A DNA stretch of 64,000 nt from Geodermatophilus sabuli (GCF_900215145.1 NZ_OBDO01000003.1:403305-467304); one strand, 5' to 3'. Counted from the stretch's first letter, positions 43,942-52,254 are shown. Numbers and translations: made by a program. The notes: generated by a model from the letters alone, not told the origin.

Positions 43942-43963
43942 TGCTAGCAGTGAGCTCGCTCAC
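43942..43963. promoter_or_regulatory. Adjacent palindromes upstream of the ferritin-like gene
   Basis: TGCTAGCA (43942-43949) is directly followed by GTGAGC-TC-GCTCAC (43950-43963). Two abutting dyads about 85-100 bases before the GTG at 43859 are likely protein-binding sites, but no regulator family is indicated. Confidence 0.3.
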
Positions 43964-44015
43964 ATGGGGCGGCGCACGGGGTCGGACGCCGCTGTCCGGC
44001 CCCACTTCGAGCGCG

Positions 44016-44195
44016 TCAGCGGGCGGGGACGGCGGGCTTCGAGGGGCGCTCGAGCCGCAGGACCGGCTGGGTCAGCTCGTCGGCCAGCGGGGACCGCGGA
44101 CGGGGAGCGCGGTGGGTGGTCGGCGGAACGGCCTTGCCGCAGCCGATGCAGAACCGGCCGCGCTGCTCGGCGGCCCCGCACTGTGCACACGCCAT
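44016..44195 (-). CDS. Small zinc-ribbon protein
   Basis: The 59-residue protein starts MACAQCGAAEQRGRFCIGCGKAVPP, giving two CxxC pairs ten residues apart as in zinc ribbons, followed by a Pro/Arg-rich tail. It probably binds one zinc ion; the role is unknown. GGAGG five to six bases before the ATG at 44195 sets the start. It is encoded on the same strand as the ferritin-like gene, upstream of it. Confidence 0.7.
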   Translation of the reverse strand: MACAQCGAAEQRGRFCIGCGKAVPPTTHRAPRPRSPLADELTQPVLRLERPSKPAVPAR

Positions 44196-44430
44196 GGGGT
44201 GCCTCCTCGATGTCGGAAGTCCGATCGACTTCGCTCGGGTGCGCACCCTGCCAGGCCGAACGCCCGGGTCAGCCCATCGCGGGAGAGCTGGGACGACACG
44301 TCAACGGACCGTCATGAAACCGGCACCCGGGGCCGGCGTGGGGCGCCGGCGACGCGGACTCCCAGCCGGCACCCAGGTCGGGCACAGCCGCGCGGCGGAT
44401 GCTCCTCCCCCCGGATCGAGGAGGACGACC

Positions 44431-44607
44431 GTGCGCATCTCCCTGCTCAGCCTCGTGTACCTGGCGATCGGCGTGGTCGTGGCCCTGACCAACGGCTACA
44501 ACAGCGTCGCCGGCCTCTCGGAGGTGCTGTCACTGGTCGTGGCGGTCATCCTGTGGCCGCTGGTGCTGTTCGGCGTCGACCTGCACCTGCCGCCGATCGC
44601 CACCTAG
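44431..44607 (+). CDS. Small membrane protein of unknown function
   Basis: The 58-residue protein has two short hydrophobic stretches (LLSLVYLAIGVVVALT, residues 4-19, and VLSLVVAVILWPLVLFGVDL, 33-52) and almost no loop, so it is a small integral membrane protein. GAGGAG seven bases before the GTG is a good ribosome binding site. Its stop codon interlocks with that of the convergent Nudix gene in the palindrome CTAG (44604-44607). No family is recognised. Confidence 0.65.
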   Translation: MRISLLSLVYLAIGVVVALTNGYNSVAGLSEVLSLVVAVILWPLVLFGVDLHLPPIAT

Positions 44608-45068
44608 CCGGACAGCCGTTCGAGCAGCCGGTCGAGAAACGCCACCTGGCCCGTGACCAGCTTGGCCCGCGCCTGGTCGACCGGGAGCCAGGCGGCCCGG
44701 TCGATCTCGGGGAACTCCTGCACGCGCCCGGACCGCGGCGGCCACTCCAGCTCGAAGGTGTTGCTGCGGCAGGTGGCGGCGTCGAGGTCGCCCTCGCCCG
44801 CCCAGACGGTCAGTCGCTTGCCGCCGGACTGGCGCACCTCACCCAGGGGCACGAGCTCGGCTGCCGGCACCGGGGAGCCCAGCTCCTCCTCGAACTCCCG
44901 CCGGGCGACGGTGAGCGGGTCCTCCCCGTCGACGTACTCGCCCTTGGGGATCGACCAGGCGCCGTCGTCCTTCTTCGCCCAGAACGGTCCGCCCATGTGC
45001 CCGACCAGCACCTCGGGCGCGCCGGGGCGCAGCCGGTACAGCAGCACGCCCGCGCTCGTCCTCGGCAC
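44604..45068 (-). CDS. Nudix hydrolase
   Basis: The 154-residue protein has a complete Nudix box GEYVDGEDPLTVARREFEEELG (residues 43-64; Glu and Arg-Glu-x-x-Glu-Glu ligands for magnesium) after TSAGVLLYRLRPGAPEVLVGHMGGPFWAKKDDGAWSIPKG. The WAKKDDGAWSIPKGE pattern fits a subgroup found next to other actinobacterial housekeeping genes. It cleaves a nucleoside diphosphate linked to some other group; the substrate is not evident. It lies 24 bases after the amidohydrolase gene. Confidence 0.88.
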   Translation of the reverse strand: MPRTSAGVLLYRLRPGAPEVLVGHMGGPFWAKKDDGAWSIPKGEYVDGEDPLTVARREFEEELGSPVPAAELVPLGEVRQSGGKRLTVWAGEGDLDAATCRSNTFELEWPPRSGRVQEFPEIDRAAWLPVDQARAKLVTGQVAFLDRLLERLSG

Positions 45069-45092
45069 GCGCCCACTGTCGCAGAGGACCCC

Positions 45093-45716
45093 TCAGAGGT
45101 GGGCGAGCGCCTCGGCCAGGTCCACCACGTCGGCGTACTTGGCGTCGAGGTCGGCGAGGTTGCTCTGGTGCACCTCGGGCGTGCGGTCGGCGCAGGCCTG
45201 GCGGACCACCTGCGGGCGGAAGCCGGAGTTGAGCGCGTCCATCGCGGTGGCGCGCACGCAGCCCGACGTCGAGACGCCGGCCACGACGAGGGTGTCGACG
45301 CCGAGACCGGCCAGGGTGGGCGCCAGCGTGGTGCCGAAGAACGCCGAGGCGTACTGCTTCACCACCACCGGCTCGCCGAACGCGGGGGGCAGGGTGAGCT
45401 CCCCCCACTCCCCCGGCGCGTCCTCGGCGAAGGCGGCGAGCGCGGGCACCTTGCGCACGAACAGCCCGCCGTCGGCCAGGCCGCGGGTGTAGCGGACCGC
45501 CGTCCAGACCACGGGGTGTCCGCCGGCGCGGGCGGCGTCGACCAGCGCGGACGACGCCGCCACCGCCGGCCCTGGGTCGGGCAGCGCGAACGGGCCGCCC
45601 GGCTCGGTGTAGGCGCGGCACAGGTCGATGACCAGGACCGCCGGGTGGCTCCCCCAGCCGACCCGGCCGGAGAACGCCGACCCGTGCGGACCGGGCGCCG
45701 GCTCGGGGACGCTCAA
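45093..45716 (-). CDS. Cysteine hydrolase, N-carbamoylsarcosine amidase-like
   Basis: The 207-residue protein has the isochorismatase-like catalytic triad: Asp in AVLVIDLCRAYTEPGG, Lys in VVVKQYASAFFGT and nucleophile Cys in VAGVSTSGCVRATAMDALNSGF. The KQYASAFFGTxL and GCVRATAxDA motifs and CADRTPEVHQSNLADLDAKYADV fit N-carbamoylsarcosine amidohydrolase, which makes sarcosine, CO2 and ammonia. A TTG start overlapping the hydantoinase B stop (TTGA) is proposed as there is no ATG or GTG in range. Its place after hydantoinase genes supports the function. Confidence 0.8.
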   Translation of the reverse strand: MSVPEPAPGPHGSAFSGRVGWGSHPAVLVIDLCRAYTEPGGPFALPDPGPAVAASSALVDAARAGGHPVVWTAVRYTRGLADGGLFVRKVPALAAFAEDAPGEWGELTLPPAFGEPVVVKQYASAFFGTTLAPTLAGLGVDTLVVAGVSTSGCVRATAMDALNSGFRPQVVRQACADRTPEVHQSNLADLDAKYADVVDLAEALAHL

Positions 45717-47587
45717 CCGGCCCAGACCGGTCGCTTCGGCGCGGGCAGCCCGGTCTCCTCCTCGCAGCGGGCCAGCAGCTCCTCGATCGGCGGACCCATG
45801 TCGAACACCGGGAGCTCGGCCGGCCGGTCGGCGCGCATCTGGTCGCGCAGCGTCTCGGTCGCCGCCACGTCCACCTCGCCACCGTCGCAGACCACGACGC
45901 CGTAGCGCTTGGCGCCGTCGGCGGTGACCAGCCCGCGGCGCACCTCCAGCGCCACCAACTCCGGGTCCCGCTCGAGCGGGTCGCCCCAGCCACCGCCGCC
46001 CCAGGTGACGAAGTGCAGGACGTCTCCCGGTGCCACCGGCACGTCGTGGCACTTGCTCGGCAGCACCTGGCGGCTGCCGTCGGCGCGGTCCAGCCACTTG
46101 GTGCCGCGGGCGCCGGGGTGCCCGCCGTTGACGCCCCAGGGGTAGGTGAGCCACCGGTCGTCGTGGATGGCGATCGTGCCCGGCTCGTCGAAGCGGTAGG
46201 CGACGTCGACCCCGTTGCCGCCGCGGTGCAGGCCGGCGCCGCCGGTGTCCGCGACGGTCTCCCAGCGCTCGATCCGCAGCGGGTAGTAGGACTCGAGGTA
46301 CTCGCACGGGATGTTGGTGAAGCTCGGCCACAGCGAGTGCCCGTCGGGACCGTCGCCGAGCGGCCGGCCGGGGATGCCGCCGAAGCCGATCGAGTACAGC
46401 TGGAACCACTCCCCCTTGCGCGCGCCCCCGGAGTAGTAGCCCGAGTACATGAAGTGCGGAGAGGAGGAGAACCCGGCGGCGTTGAGCAGCGCCGGGTTGG
46501 TCTGCCCGAGCAGCCCGCCGAACAGGTCGAAGACCCGGCCGATGCCGTGGTTGCGGCCGTTGAGCGACGCCGGGTGCTTGGGCTTCCAGTAGGAGCCGTC
46601 CGGGATCGTGACGTCGACCAGGGGGTAGAAGCCGTCGTTCCAGAGGATCTGCGGATCGGCGACGGTGATCATGTAGATCCCAAAGAACATCCGCGTCAGG
46701 TTCTCGTTGATGTAGTAGTTGATCGGCCCGGCCGCCTGGGGCGAGGAGCCGGTGAAGTCCAGGTGCACCTTCTCCCCGGTGCGGGTCAGCGACAGCTTCA
46801 GCTCGTACGGGCCGAAGCCGACGCCGTCATCGCAGATGTAGTCGGTGAAGGAGAGCGTGCGGCCCTCCTCGAACACCGTCTGCAGCAGCACCTTCATGGC
46901 GGAGTGGTTGCGCTGCAGCAGGGCGTCGAGCGCCGAGAGGTAGGTCGCCGTCCCGAAGCGGTCGCACATCTCCGCCACCCGGCGGGCGGCGGTGCGGCAG
47001 GCCGCGACCAGGCCGTTGAGGTCGGCGCGGTTCCAGTCGGGCTTGCGCACCTGGTTGAGGATGATCCGCAACGCGTCGTCGTTGACCTCGCCCTTGCGGT
47101 AGAGCTTGAAGGGCGGGATGACCACGCCCTCCTCGTAGATGGTGTGCGCGTCGGTGGGCATCGAGCACGGCGTCTTGCCGCCGACGTCGGACATGTGCCC
47201 GAACATCGACGCCCAGCCCACGACCCGGCCCTCGTGGAAGATCGGGACGACGACCAGCCAGTCGTTGGCGTGGCTGATGGCCGCACCGCAGGAGTACGGG
47301 TCGCTGGTGAGCAGGACGTCGCCCTCCTCGACGGTGTCGTCGAACTCGGCGAGGAAGTCGGGGACCGACAGGCCGAACTGGCCGACGACCATCTTGCCGG
47401 TGGGATCGGCGATCAGCGGGAACTCGTCGTGCTGCTCGCGGATGCCCGGCGACAGCGCGGTGCGGAACAGCACCTCGTCCATCTCGTAGCGGGCGTTGCG
47501 CAGCCCGTTCTCGATGAGGTCGAGGGTGACCGGGTCGACGTCGACGGTGCCGACCGGAGTGGTCGTGGTCTCGATGATCCGTGCCAT
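45713..47587 (-). CDS. hyuB: Hydantoinase B/oxoprolinase family protein
   Basis: The 624-residue protein has the HyuB signatures: VDPVTLDLIENGLRNARYEMDEVLFRTALSPGIREQHDEFPLIAD, DVLLTSDPYSCGAAISHANDW, GWASMFGHMSDVGG, then GGHPGARGTKW near the C-terminus. With HyuA it forms an ATP-dependent hydantoin/5-oxoproline hydrolase; N-methylhydantoin amidohydrolase is one member type. ATG at 47587 is four bases from the hyuA stop, and its own stop overlaps the following amidase gene. Length is usual for the family. Confidence 0.92.
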   Translation of the reverse strand: MARIIETTTTPVGTVDVDPVTLDLIENGLRNARYEMDEVLFRTALSPGIREQHDEFPLIADPTGKMVVGQFGLSVPDFLAEFDDTVEEGDVLLTSDPYSCGAAISHANDWLVVVPIFHEGRVVGWASMFGHMSDVGGKTPCSMPTDAHTIYEEGVVIPPFKLYRKGEVNDDALRIILNQVRKPDWNRADLNGLVAACRTAARRVAEMCDRFGTATYLSALDALLQRNHSAMKVLLQTVFEEGRTLSFTDYICDDGVGFGPYELKLSLTRTGEKVHLDFTGSSPQAAGPINYYINENLTRMFFGIYMITVADPQILWNDGFYPLVDVTIPDGSYWKPKHPASLNGRNHGIGRVFDLFGGLLGQTNPALLNAAGFSSSPHFMYSGYYSGGARKGEWFQLYSIGFGGIPGRPLGDGPDGHSLWPSFTNIPCEYLESYYPLRIERWETVADTGGAGLHRGGNGVDVAYRFDEPGTIAIHDDRWLTYPWGVNGGHPGARGTKWLDRADGSRQVLPSKCHDVPVAPGDVLHFVTWGGGGWGDPLERDPELVALEVRRGLVTADGAKRYGVVVCDGGEVDVAATETLRDQMRADRPAELPVFDMGPPIEELLARCEEETGLPAPKRPVWAG

Positions 47588-47590
47588 GTC

Positions 47591-49654
47591 TCAGCCCTCC
47601 AGCGGGGTGATCAGCAGGCTGCCCGACGGGTGCACGGTGGCCGCGTGCCCGGGCAGGACGAGGGTCGTGGAGTCCATCTCGGTGACGATCGCCGGCCCGG
47701 GGACCACGTCCCCGGCGCGCAGCCGCGCCCGGTCGTAGACGCCGGCCGGCACGTACTCGCCGCCGACGTAGATGCGGTGGTCCTGCACCAGCGCGCCGGC
47801 CGGGTCACCGTCGCCGTCGGAGAGCACGACCGGGGCGACGTCGGGGCGCGGGCCGGTGACGGTGGCGCGGGCGTTGACCATCTCGTGGTCGACGCGCAGC
47901 AGGAAGGAGAACAGCCGGTCGTGCTCGGCGTCGAAGGTCTCCCCCAGCCGCTGCAGCGCCGCGTCCGGATCGGCGAGCCAGGCGGGGTCGACGTCGATCG
48001 GGATCTCGAAGCCCTGGCCGTGGTACCGGACGTCGACCTGGTAGCTGACCGTCTGCTCGTCGGTCGGCACACCCTGCGCGGCCAGCCGGCGACCGGCGTC
48101 GTCGGCGAGCTCGCGCAGCACCGTCACCAGGTCGCCGCCGGTGAGCTCGGCGAACCGGCGCAGCACGGTGCGGGCGGACTCGTCGCGCCGGCTGGTGGTG
48201 GCGTCGCCGAGGGCGCAGAGCAGGCCCGGCCCCGGGGGGATGATGACCGGCCAGGCGCCGGTGAGCCGGCCCATCGCGTTGGCGTGCAGCGGGCCGGCGC
48301 CGCCGAAGGCGACGAGGGAGAAGTCGCGGGGGTCGAAGCCCTGCTGCACCGAGACCAGCCGGACACCGCCGAGCATGTTCTCGTTGACGATGTCGATGAT
48401 CCCGGCCGCGGCGGCCTCCACGGACTCCAGACCCATGGCCTCGGCGATCTTGCCGATCGCCGCGCGGGAGGCCTCGACGTCGAGGGTGATCTCGCCGCCG
48501 GCCAGCGTGGTGGGCAGGTAGCCGAGGACGACGTTGGCGTCGGTGACGGTGGGCTCCACCCCGCCCTTGCCGTAGGCCGCGGGGCCCGGGTCCGCGCCGG
48601 CGGACTGCGGGCCGACCCGCAGCGCCCGGGTCAGCTCCGGCACGTGCGCGATCGACCCGCCGCCGGCCCCGACCGTGCGGACGTCGACGCTGGAGGCGCG
48701 CACCGCGAGGTCGCCGACCTTGGTCTCCCGGCCGATCTTCGGGTCGAGGTCGCGGACCAGCCCGACGTCGGTCGACGTGCCGCCCATGTCGAAGGTGATC
48801 AGGTCGCGGTGCCCGGACTGCTCGGCGACCCAGACCGCGCCGGTGACGCCACCGGCCGGGCCGGAGAGCAGGAGGGTGACCGGCGAGTCGATCGCCGCCG
48901 TGGCCGAGGACAGGCCGCCGTCGCTGCGCAGGATCGCCAGCTCGCCGGCCACCCCGCCCTCGCGCAGCTGCTCGGACAGCGTCGTCACGTACTTCTTGAC
49001 CTGCGGCTGCACGTAGCCGTTGGCCACGGTGGTCAGCGTGCGCTCGTACTCCCGCAGCTCGGGGAGCACGTCGGAGGACAGCGACACCGGGACGCCGGGC
49101 AGCACCTCGGCGGCGATCTCGGCGATCCGCTGCTCGTGGGCGGGGTCGGCGAAGGAGTTGATCAGCGAGACGGCCAGCGCCTGGATGTCCTGACCGGACA
49201 GCTGCTGCAGCTGCGCGCGGACGTCGTCCTCGTCGAGCGGCCGGACGACCGAGCCGTCGCTGGCGATCCGTTCGTCGACCTCGACGGTGTTCTCCAGCGC
49301 CGCCAGCGGCTCCGGCTTGGGCCAGATGATCCAGCCGGCCAGCCCGCCGGGCACGTAGGAGCGGGCGATCTGCAGCACCTGCCGGAAGCCCCGGGTGGTC
49401 ACCAGACCGACGGTCGCGCCCTTGCCCTCGAGGATCGCGTTGGTCGCCACGGTGGTGCCGTGCAGCACCTGGGCGACCTCGGCGAGGTCGATGTCCGCCT
49501 CGCCACAGGCCTTGGCGATGCCGTTGAGGACGCCGACGGACTGGTCGGCCGGCGTGGAGGCGGTCTTGGCCCGCCACGTGCGGCCACTGCCCTCCTCGAC
49601 CAGCAGGACGTCGGTGAACGTCCCTCCGACGTCGACTCCGAGCCGGTAGCTCAT
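47591..49654 (-). CDS. hyuA: Hydantoinase A/oxoprolinase family protein
   Basis: The 687-residue protein shows the ASKHA-type beginning YRLGVDVGGTFTDVLLVEE, VLHGTTVATNAILEGKGATVGLVTTRGF, LLSGPAGGVTGAVWVA, the phosphate-binding ITFDMGGTSTDVGLV, GAGGGSIAHV and LVAFGGAGPLHANAMGR. It binds ATP and works with HyuB. AGGAG five bases before ATG at 49654 is the ribosome binding site, and the ATG overlaps the stop of the GntR gene (ATGA), so regulator and enzyme are translated together. Confidence 0.93.
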   Translation of the reverse strand: MSYRLGVDVGGTFTDVLLVEEGSGRTWRAKTASTPADQSVGVLNGIAKACGEADIDLAEVAQVLHGTTVATNAILEGKGATVGLVTTRGFRQVLQIARSYVPGGLAGWIIWPKPEPLAALENTVEVDERIASDGSVVRPLDEDDVRAQLQQLSGQDIQALAVSLINSFADPAHEQRIAEIAAEVLPGVPVSLSSDVLPELREYERTLTTVANGYVQPQVKKYVTTLSEQLREGGVAGELAILRSDGGLSSATAAIDSPVTLLLSGPAGGVTGAVWVAEQSGHRDLITFDMGGTSTDVGLVRDLDPKIGRETKVGDLAVRASSVDVRTVGAGGGSIAHVPELTRALRVGPQSAGADPGPAAYGKGGVEPTVTDANVVLGYLPTTLAGGEITLDVEASRAAIGKIAEAMGLESVEAAAAGIIDIVNENMLGGVRLVSVQQGFDPRDFSLVAFGGAGPLHANAMGRLTGAWPVIIPPGPGLLCALGDATTSRRDESARTVLRRFAELTGGDLVTVLRELADDAGRRLAAQGVPTDEQTVSYQVDVRYHGQGFEIPIDVDPAWLADPDAALQRLGETFDAEHDRLFSFLLRVDHEMVNARATVTGPRPDVAPVVLSDGDGDPAGALVQDHRIYVGGEYVPAGVYDRARLRAGDVVPGPAIVTEMDSTTLVLPGHAATVHPSGSLLITPLEG

Positions 49655-50445
49655 GGGGTCTCCTTCTCTCGGGGGTGCTCGGTCTCTCGGGGGTGCTCGG
49701 TCTCTCGGGGATGCCAGCTCTTCTCCGGGGCGAGGACCCGGTTCTCCGCGCGCGTCCGGGACGCCGGGCGCGCCGGGCCCAGATCCAGGACGTTGGCGGC
49801 CGCGGCGCGGACCATGACGGCCCGGGCGTTGCGGATGTGCGCGGTCATCACCGCGCGGGCCCACTCCGGGTCGCCGGCCCGCAACGCCGCGACGATCTCG
49901 ACGTGGTGGGCCAGGCTGCGGCGCAGCGACGCCTCGTCGTAGGCGTGGAAGTTGCGCACCACGATCGGGGGGTGGACGACGCCGGCGAGGGCCGCGGCCA
50001 GGGCGGGGTGCCCGGCGAGGGTCACCAGCCGGTCGTGGAAGGTGCGGTTGAGCGGCACGAGGGCGTCGAGGTCCTGCCCCGGGCCCGGGGCGCCGATCCG
50101 CTGCATCTCGTGCGCCACCGCGTCCAGCTCGTCGACGTCGGCGACCGTCGCCTGTGGGACGGCGAGCGCGGTCAGCTGGGGCTCGATCAGCGCCCGCAGC
50201 TCGAAGACGCCCTCCAGCTCGTCGACGGTCCAGGTGGCCACCCGGGCGCCGCGGTTGGGCACCAGCTGGACCAGCCCCTCGGCGGCCAGCCGGGACAGCG
50301 CCTCCCGGACCGGGGTGCGGCTGACCCCCAGTCGCTCGGCCAGTTCGACCTCGCCGAGGCGCGCGCCGGCGGGCAGCTCGCCGCGCAGGATCGCCTCGCG
50401 CAGCATGTCCAGGGCCCGTTCGGCCGAGGTCAGCGCCCGTGTCAC
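49651..50445 (-). CDS. GntR-family regulator (FadR subfamily) of the hydantoinase operon
   Basis: The 264-residue protein has a winged helix (LTSAERALDMLREAILRGELPAGARLGEVELAERLGVSRTPVREALSRLAAEGLVQLVPNRGARV) and an FCD effector domain (ELRALIEPQLTALA, NRTFHDRLVTLAGHP, HHVEIVAALRAGD). It is the first gene of the hydantoinase operon and divergent from the PEP-mutase-family gene, so it probably controls both through the palindromes at 50466 and 50529. Its C-terminus carries a short repeat, HPRETE twice and then HPREKE, encoded by an 18-base tandem repeat. The start at 50445 fits family length. Confidence 0.9.
   Translation of the reverse strand: MTRALTSAERALDMLREAILRGELPAGARLGEVELAERLGVSRTPVREALSRLAAEGLVQLVPNRGARVATWTVDELEGVFELRALIEPQLTALAVPQATVADVDELDAVAHEMQRIGAPGPGQDLDALVPLNRTFHDRLVTLAGHPALAAALAGVVHPPIVVRNFHAYDEASLRRSLAHHVEIVAALRAGDPEWARAVMTAHIRNARAVMVRAAAANVLDLGPARPASRTRAENRVLAPEKSWHPRETEHPRETEHPREKETP
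49665..49718. repeat. 18-base tandem repeat at the end of the GntR gene
   Basis: TCTCTCGGGGGTGCTCGG occurs perfectly at 49665-49682 and 49683-49700, with a degenerate third copy to about 49718. It encodes the HPRETE repeats of the GntR C-terminus and abuts the ribosome binding site of hyuA. Confidence 0.8.
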
Positions 50446-50465
50446 GGCTCACACCCTCTCCGAGA

Positions 50466-50475
50466 TTGCATGCAA
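50466..50475. promoter_or_regulatory. GntR-type operator, site 1
   Basis: TTGCATGCAA is a perfect 10-base palindrome located 21 bases before the GntR start codon, over its likely promoter. Its centre is 63 bases, or six helical turns, from the related site at 50529-50538. Confidence 0.55.
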
Positions 50476-50528
50476 CGTAGGGCTGAGGGCTTCCCAGGAG
50501 CAATCCCTGCTGCGTAAATTCCTGGGGA

Positions 50529-50538
50529 CTGCATACAA
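50529..50538. promoter_or_regulatory. GntR-type operator, site 2
   Basis: CTGCATACAA matches site 1 at eight of ten positions and lies 12 bases before the GTG of the divergent PEP-mutase-family gene. The phased pair suggests cooperative binding or looping by the GntR protein. Confidence 0.5.
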
Positions 50539-50550
50539 GAGGGGGCCGTC

Positions 50551-51444
50551 GTGGGAGACCTGCTGGGAAGTCGCCGTCCGTCGCCGCGGGCCAGGCTGCG
50601 CGAGCTGCTGGCCGCCCCGGAGCCGCTCGTGGCGCCCGGCGCCTACGACGCGCTGTCGGCCCGGCTGGTGGAGCAGGCCGGGTTCGACGTCGTCTACATG
50701 ACCGGGTTCGGGACGACGGCCTCGCTCATCGGCCGCCCCGACGTCGGGCTGCTCACCGGCGCGGAGATGGTCGACAACGCCCGCCGGATCGCCGCCGCGG
50801 TCGACGTGCCGGTGATCGCCGACGCCGACACCGGCTACGGCAACGCCATCAACGTCGTCCGCACGGTGCAGCTCTACGAGCAGGCGGGGGTCGCCGGCAT
50901 CCAGCTCGAGGACCAGGTGATGCCCAAGAAGTGCGGGCACATGAGCGGCAAGGCGCTGATCGGCGCGGACGAGATGGTGGGCAAGCTGCGCGCCGCCGTC
51001 GAGGCCCGCCGCGACCCCGATCTCGTGCTCATCGCCCGCACCGACGCGGTGGCCACCCACGGCATCGACGAGGCGATCACCCGCGCCCGGGCCTTCGCCG
51101 AGGCCGGCGCCGACGTGCTGTTCGTGGAGGCGCCGACGTCGGAGGCCGACATCGAGCGCGTGGCCACGGAGCTCCGAGGGGTGGCGCCGCTGGTGTTCAA
51201 CTGGGCCGAGGGCGGCCGCACTCCCCCGCTGTCGCTGGAGCGGATGACCCAGCTCGGCTTCTCGCTGGTGATCTACCCGATCGGCACGCTCCTGGCCGCG
51301 ACCGCGGGCATCCGCTCGCTGCTGGCCTCGCTCAAGACCGACGGCGTCCCGTCGCTGGCGGGGCTGCCGGCGTTCGGCGAGTTCACCGACGTCATCGGCC
51401 TGCCCGAGGTCCAGCAGCTGGAGCAGCGCTTCTCCGGGAGCTGA
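50551..51444 (+). CDS. Isocitrate lyase/PEP mutase-family enzyme
   Basis: The 297-residue TIM-barrel protein has the family motifs: VAPGAYDALSARLVEQAGFDVVYMTGFG, VPVIADADTGYGNAINVVRTV (metal Asp), GIQLEDQVMPKKCGHMSGKALI with the KKCGH catalytic loop, and LIARTDAVATHGIDEAI. Members with KKCGH are methylisocitrate lyases, oxaloacetate decarboxylases or carboxy-PEP mutases; the exact one cannot be read from sequence. It is divergent from the hydantoinase operon and probably shares its regulator. Confidence 0.88.
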   Translation: MGDLLGSRRPSPRARLRELLAAPEPLVAPGAYDALSARLVEQAGFDVVYMTGFGTTASLIGRPDVGLLTGAEMVDNARRIAAAVDVPVIADADTGYGNAINVVRTVQLYEQAGVAGIQLEDQVMPKKCGHMSGKALIGADEMVGKLRAAVEARRDPDLVLIARTDAVATHGIDEAITRARAFAEAGADVLFVEAPTSEADIERVATELRGVAPLVFNWAEGGRTPPLSLERMTQLGFSLVIYPIGTLLAATAGIRSLLASLKTDGVPSLAGLPAFGEFTDVIGLPEVQQLEQRFSGS

Positions 51445-51459
51445 CCCAGCGGCGGCAGG

Positions 51460-52254
51460 TCAGCGGCCGGTCCACCGCGGCGGGCGCTTCTCCAGGTGGG
51501 CGGCGATGCCCTCCTCACGGTCCTCGCTGAGGTACGGGTTGGGGCCGACGTCGAGCCGCAGCGCCTGCCACAACGGCAGCTCCAGCGACTTCACCGCGGT
51601 CTCCTTCATCCGCCTGATGGAGATCGGTGCGTTGGCGGCGATCGTCTCCGCGAGCCGCAGCGCGGTCGGCAGGACCTCCTCGGCCGGCACGAGCCGGTTG
51701 ACCAGTCCCCACCGCTCGGCGACCTCGCTGGTCACGTACTCGCCGGTGTAGAGCAGCTCCAGTGCGATCCCCATGGGGATGCGCTTGGGCAGGACGACGG
51801 AGCCGAAGTTCGCGCCCATCCCGATCTTCGCCTCAGGCAGTCCCATCGGCACGCCCGGCGCGGCCACCCGGAGGTCGCAGGCGAGCGCCAGCTCGAAGCC
51901 GCCGGCGACGGCGGCGCCGTTGATCGCGGCGATGATCGGGACCGGCGTCTCGGTGGCCACCTCGAACAGCGAGCGGGTGGGCCGGTTCATCGGCGGGCGG
52001 AACCGCTCGCCCCGGCGGTCGCCCTCCCGGATCTCCTTGAGGTCGAACCCGGCGCAGAACGCCGGGCCGCTGCCGGTGAGCACGATCGCGCGGACGCCGC
52101 CGTCCTCGGCGCAGCGCAGCAGCTCCTCGACCAGGTCGGCCTGGATCGCCGAGGACAGCGCGTTGCGGCGCTCGGGCCGGTCGAGGGTGAGCAGCCGGAC
52201 CTGCCCGCGGTCCTCGACGACCAGTCCCGACTCCCGCCGCTGCACATCGCTCAT
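51460..52254 (-). CDS. Enoyl-CoA hydratase/isomerase family protein
   Basis: The 264-residue crotonase-fold protein has VRLLTLDRPERRNALSSAI, the first oxyanion loop GPAFCAGFDLKEI (about residues 62-75), IAAINGAAVAGGFELALACDLRVAA with the second oxyanion Gly, and GLPEAKIGMGANFGS where a catalytic Glu is usual. It acts on acyl-CoA substrates. ATG at 52254 is chosen, with GAGAGG nine bases upstream. It stands convergent to the PEP-mutase-family gene and downstream of the MFS gene. Confidence 0.85.
   Translation of the reverse strand: MSDVQRRESGLVVEDRGQVRLLTLDRPERRNALSSAIQADLVEELLRCAEDGGVRAIVLTGSGPAFCAGFDLKEIREGDRRGERFRPPMNRPTRSLFEVATETPVPIIAAINGAAVAGGFELALACDLRVAAPGVPMGLPEAKIGMGANFGSVVLPKRIPMGIALELLYTGEYVTSEVAERWGLVNRLVPAEEVLPTALRLAETIAANAPISIRRMKETAVKSLELPLWQALRLDVGPNPYLSEDREEGIAAHLEKRPPRWTGR

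Noticed and set aside
46013..49942. A 1,309-codon open frame on the plus strand opposite hyuA, hyuB and the GntR gene
   Set aside because: Sequence is Arg/Gly/Val/Asp/Gln-rich without domain-like pattern, and lies exactly antisense to three well-recognised genes. Long antisense frames are expected at this GC content.
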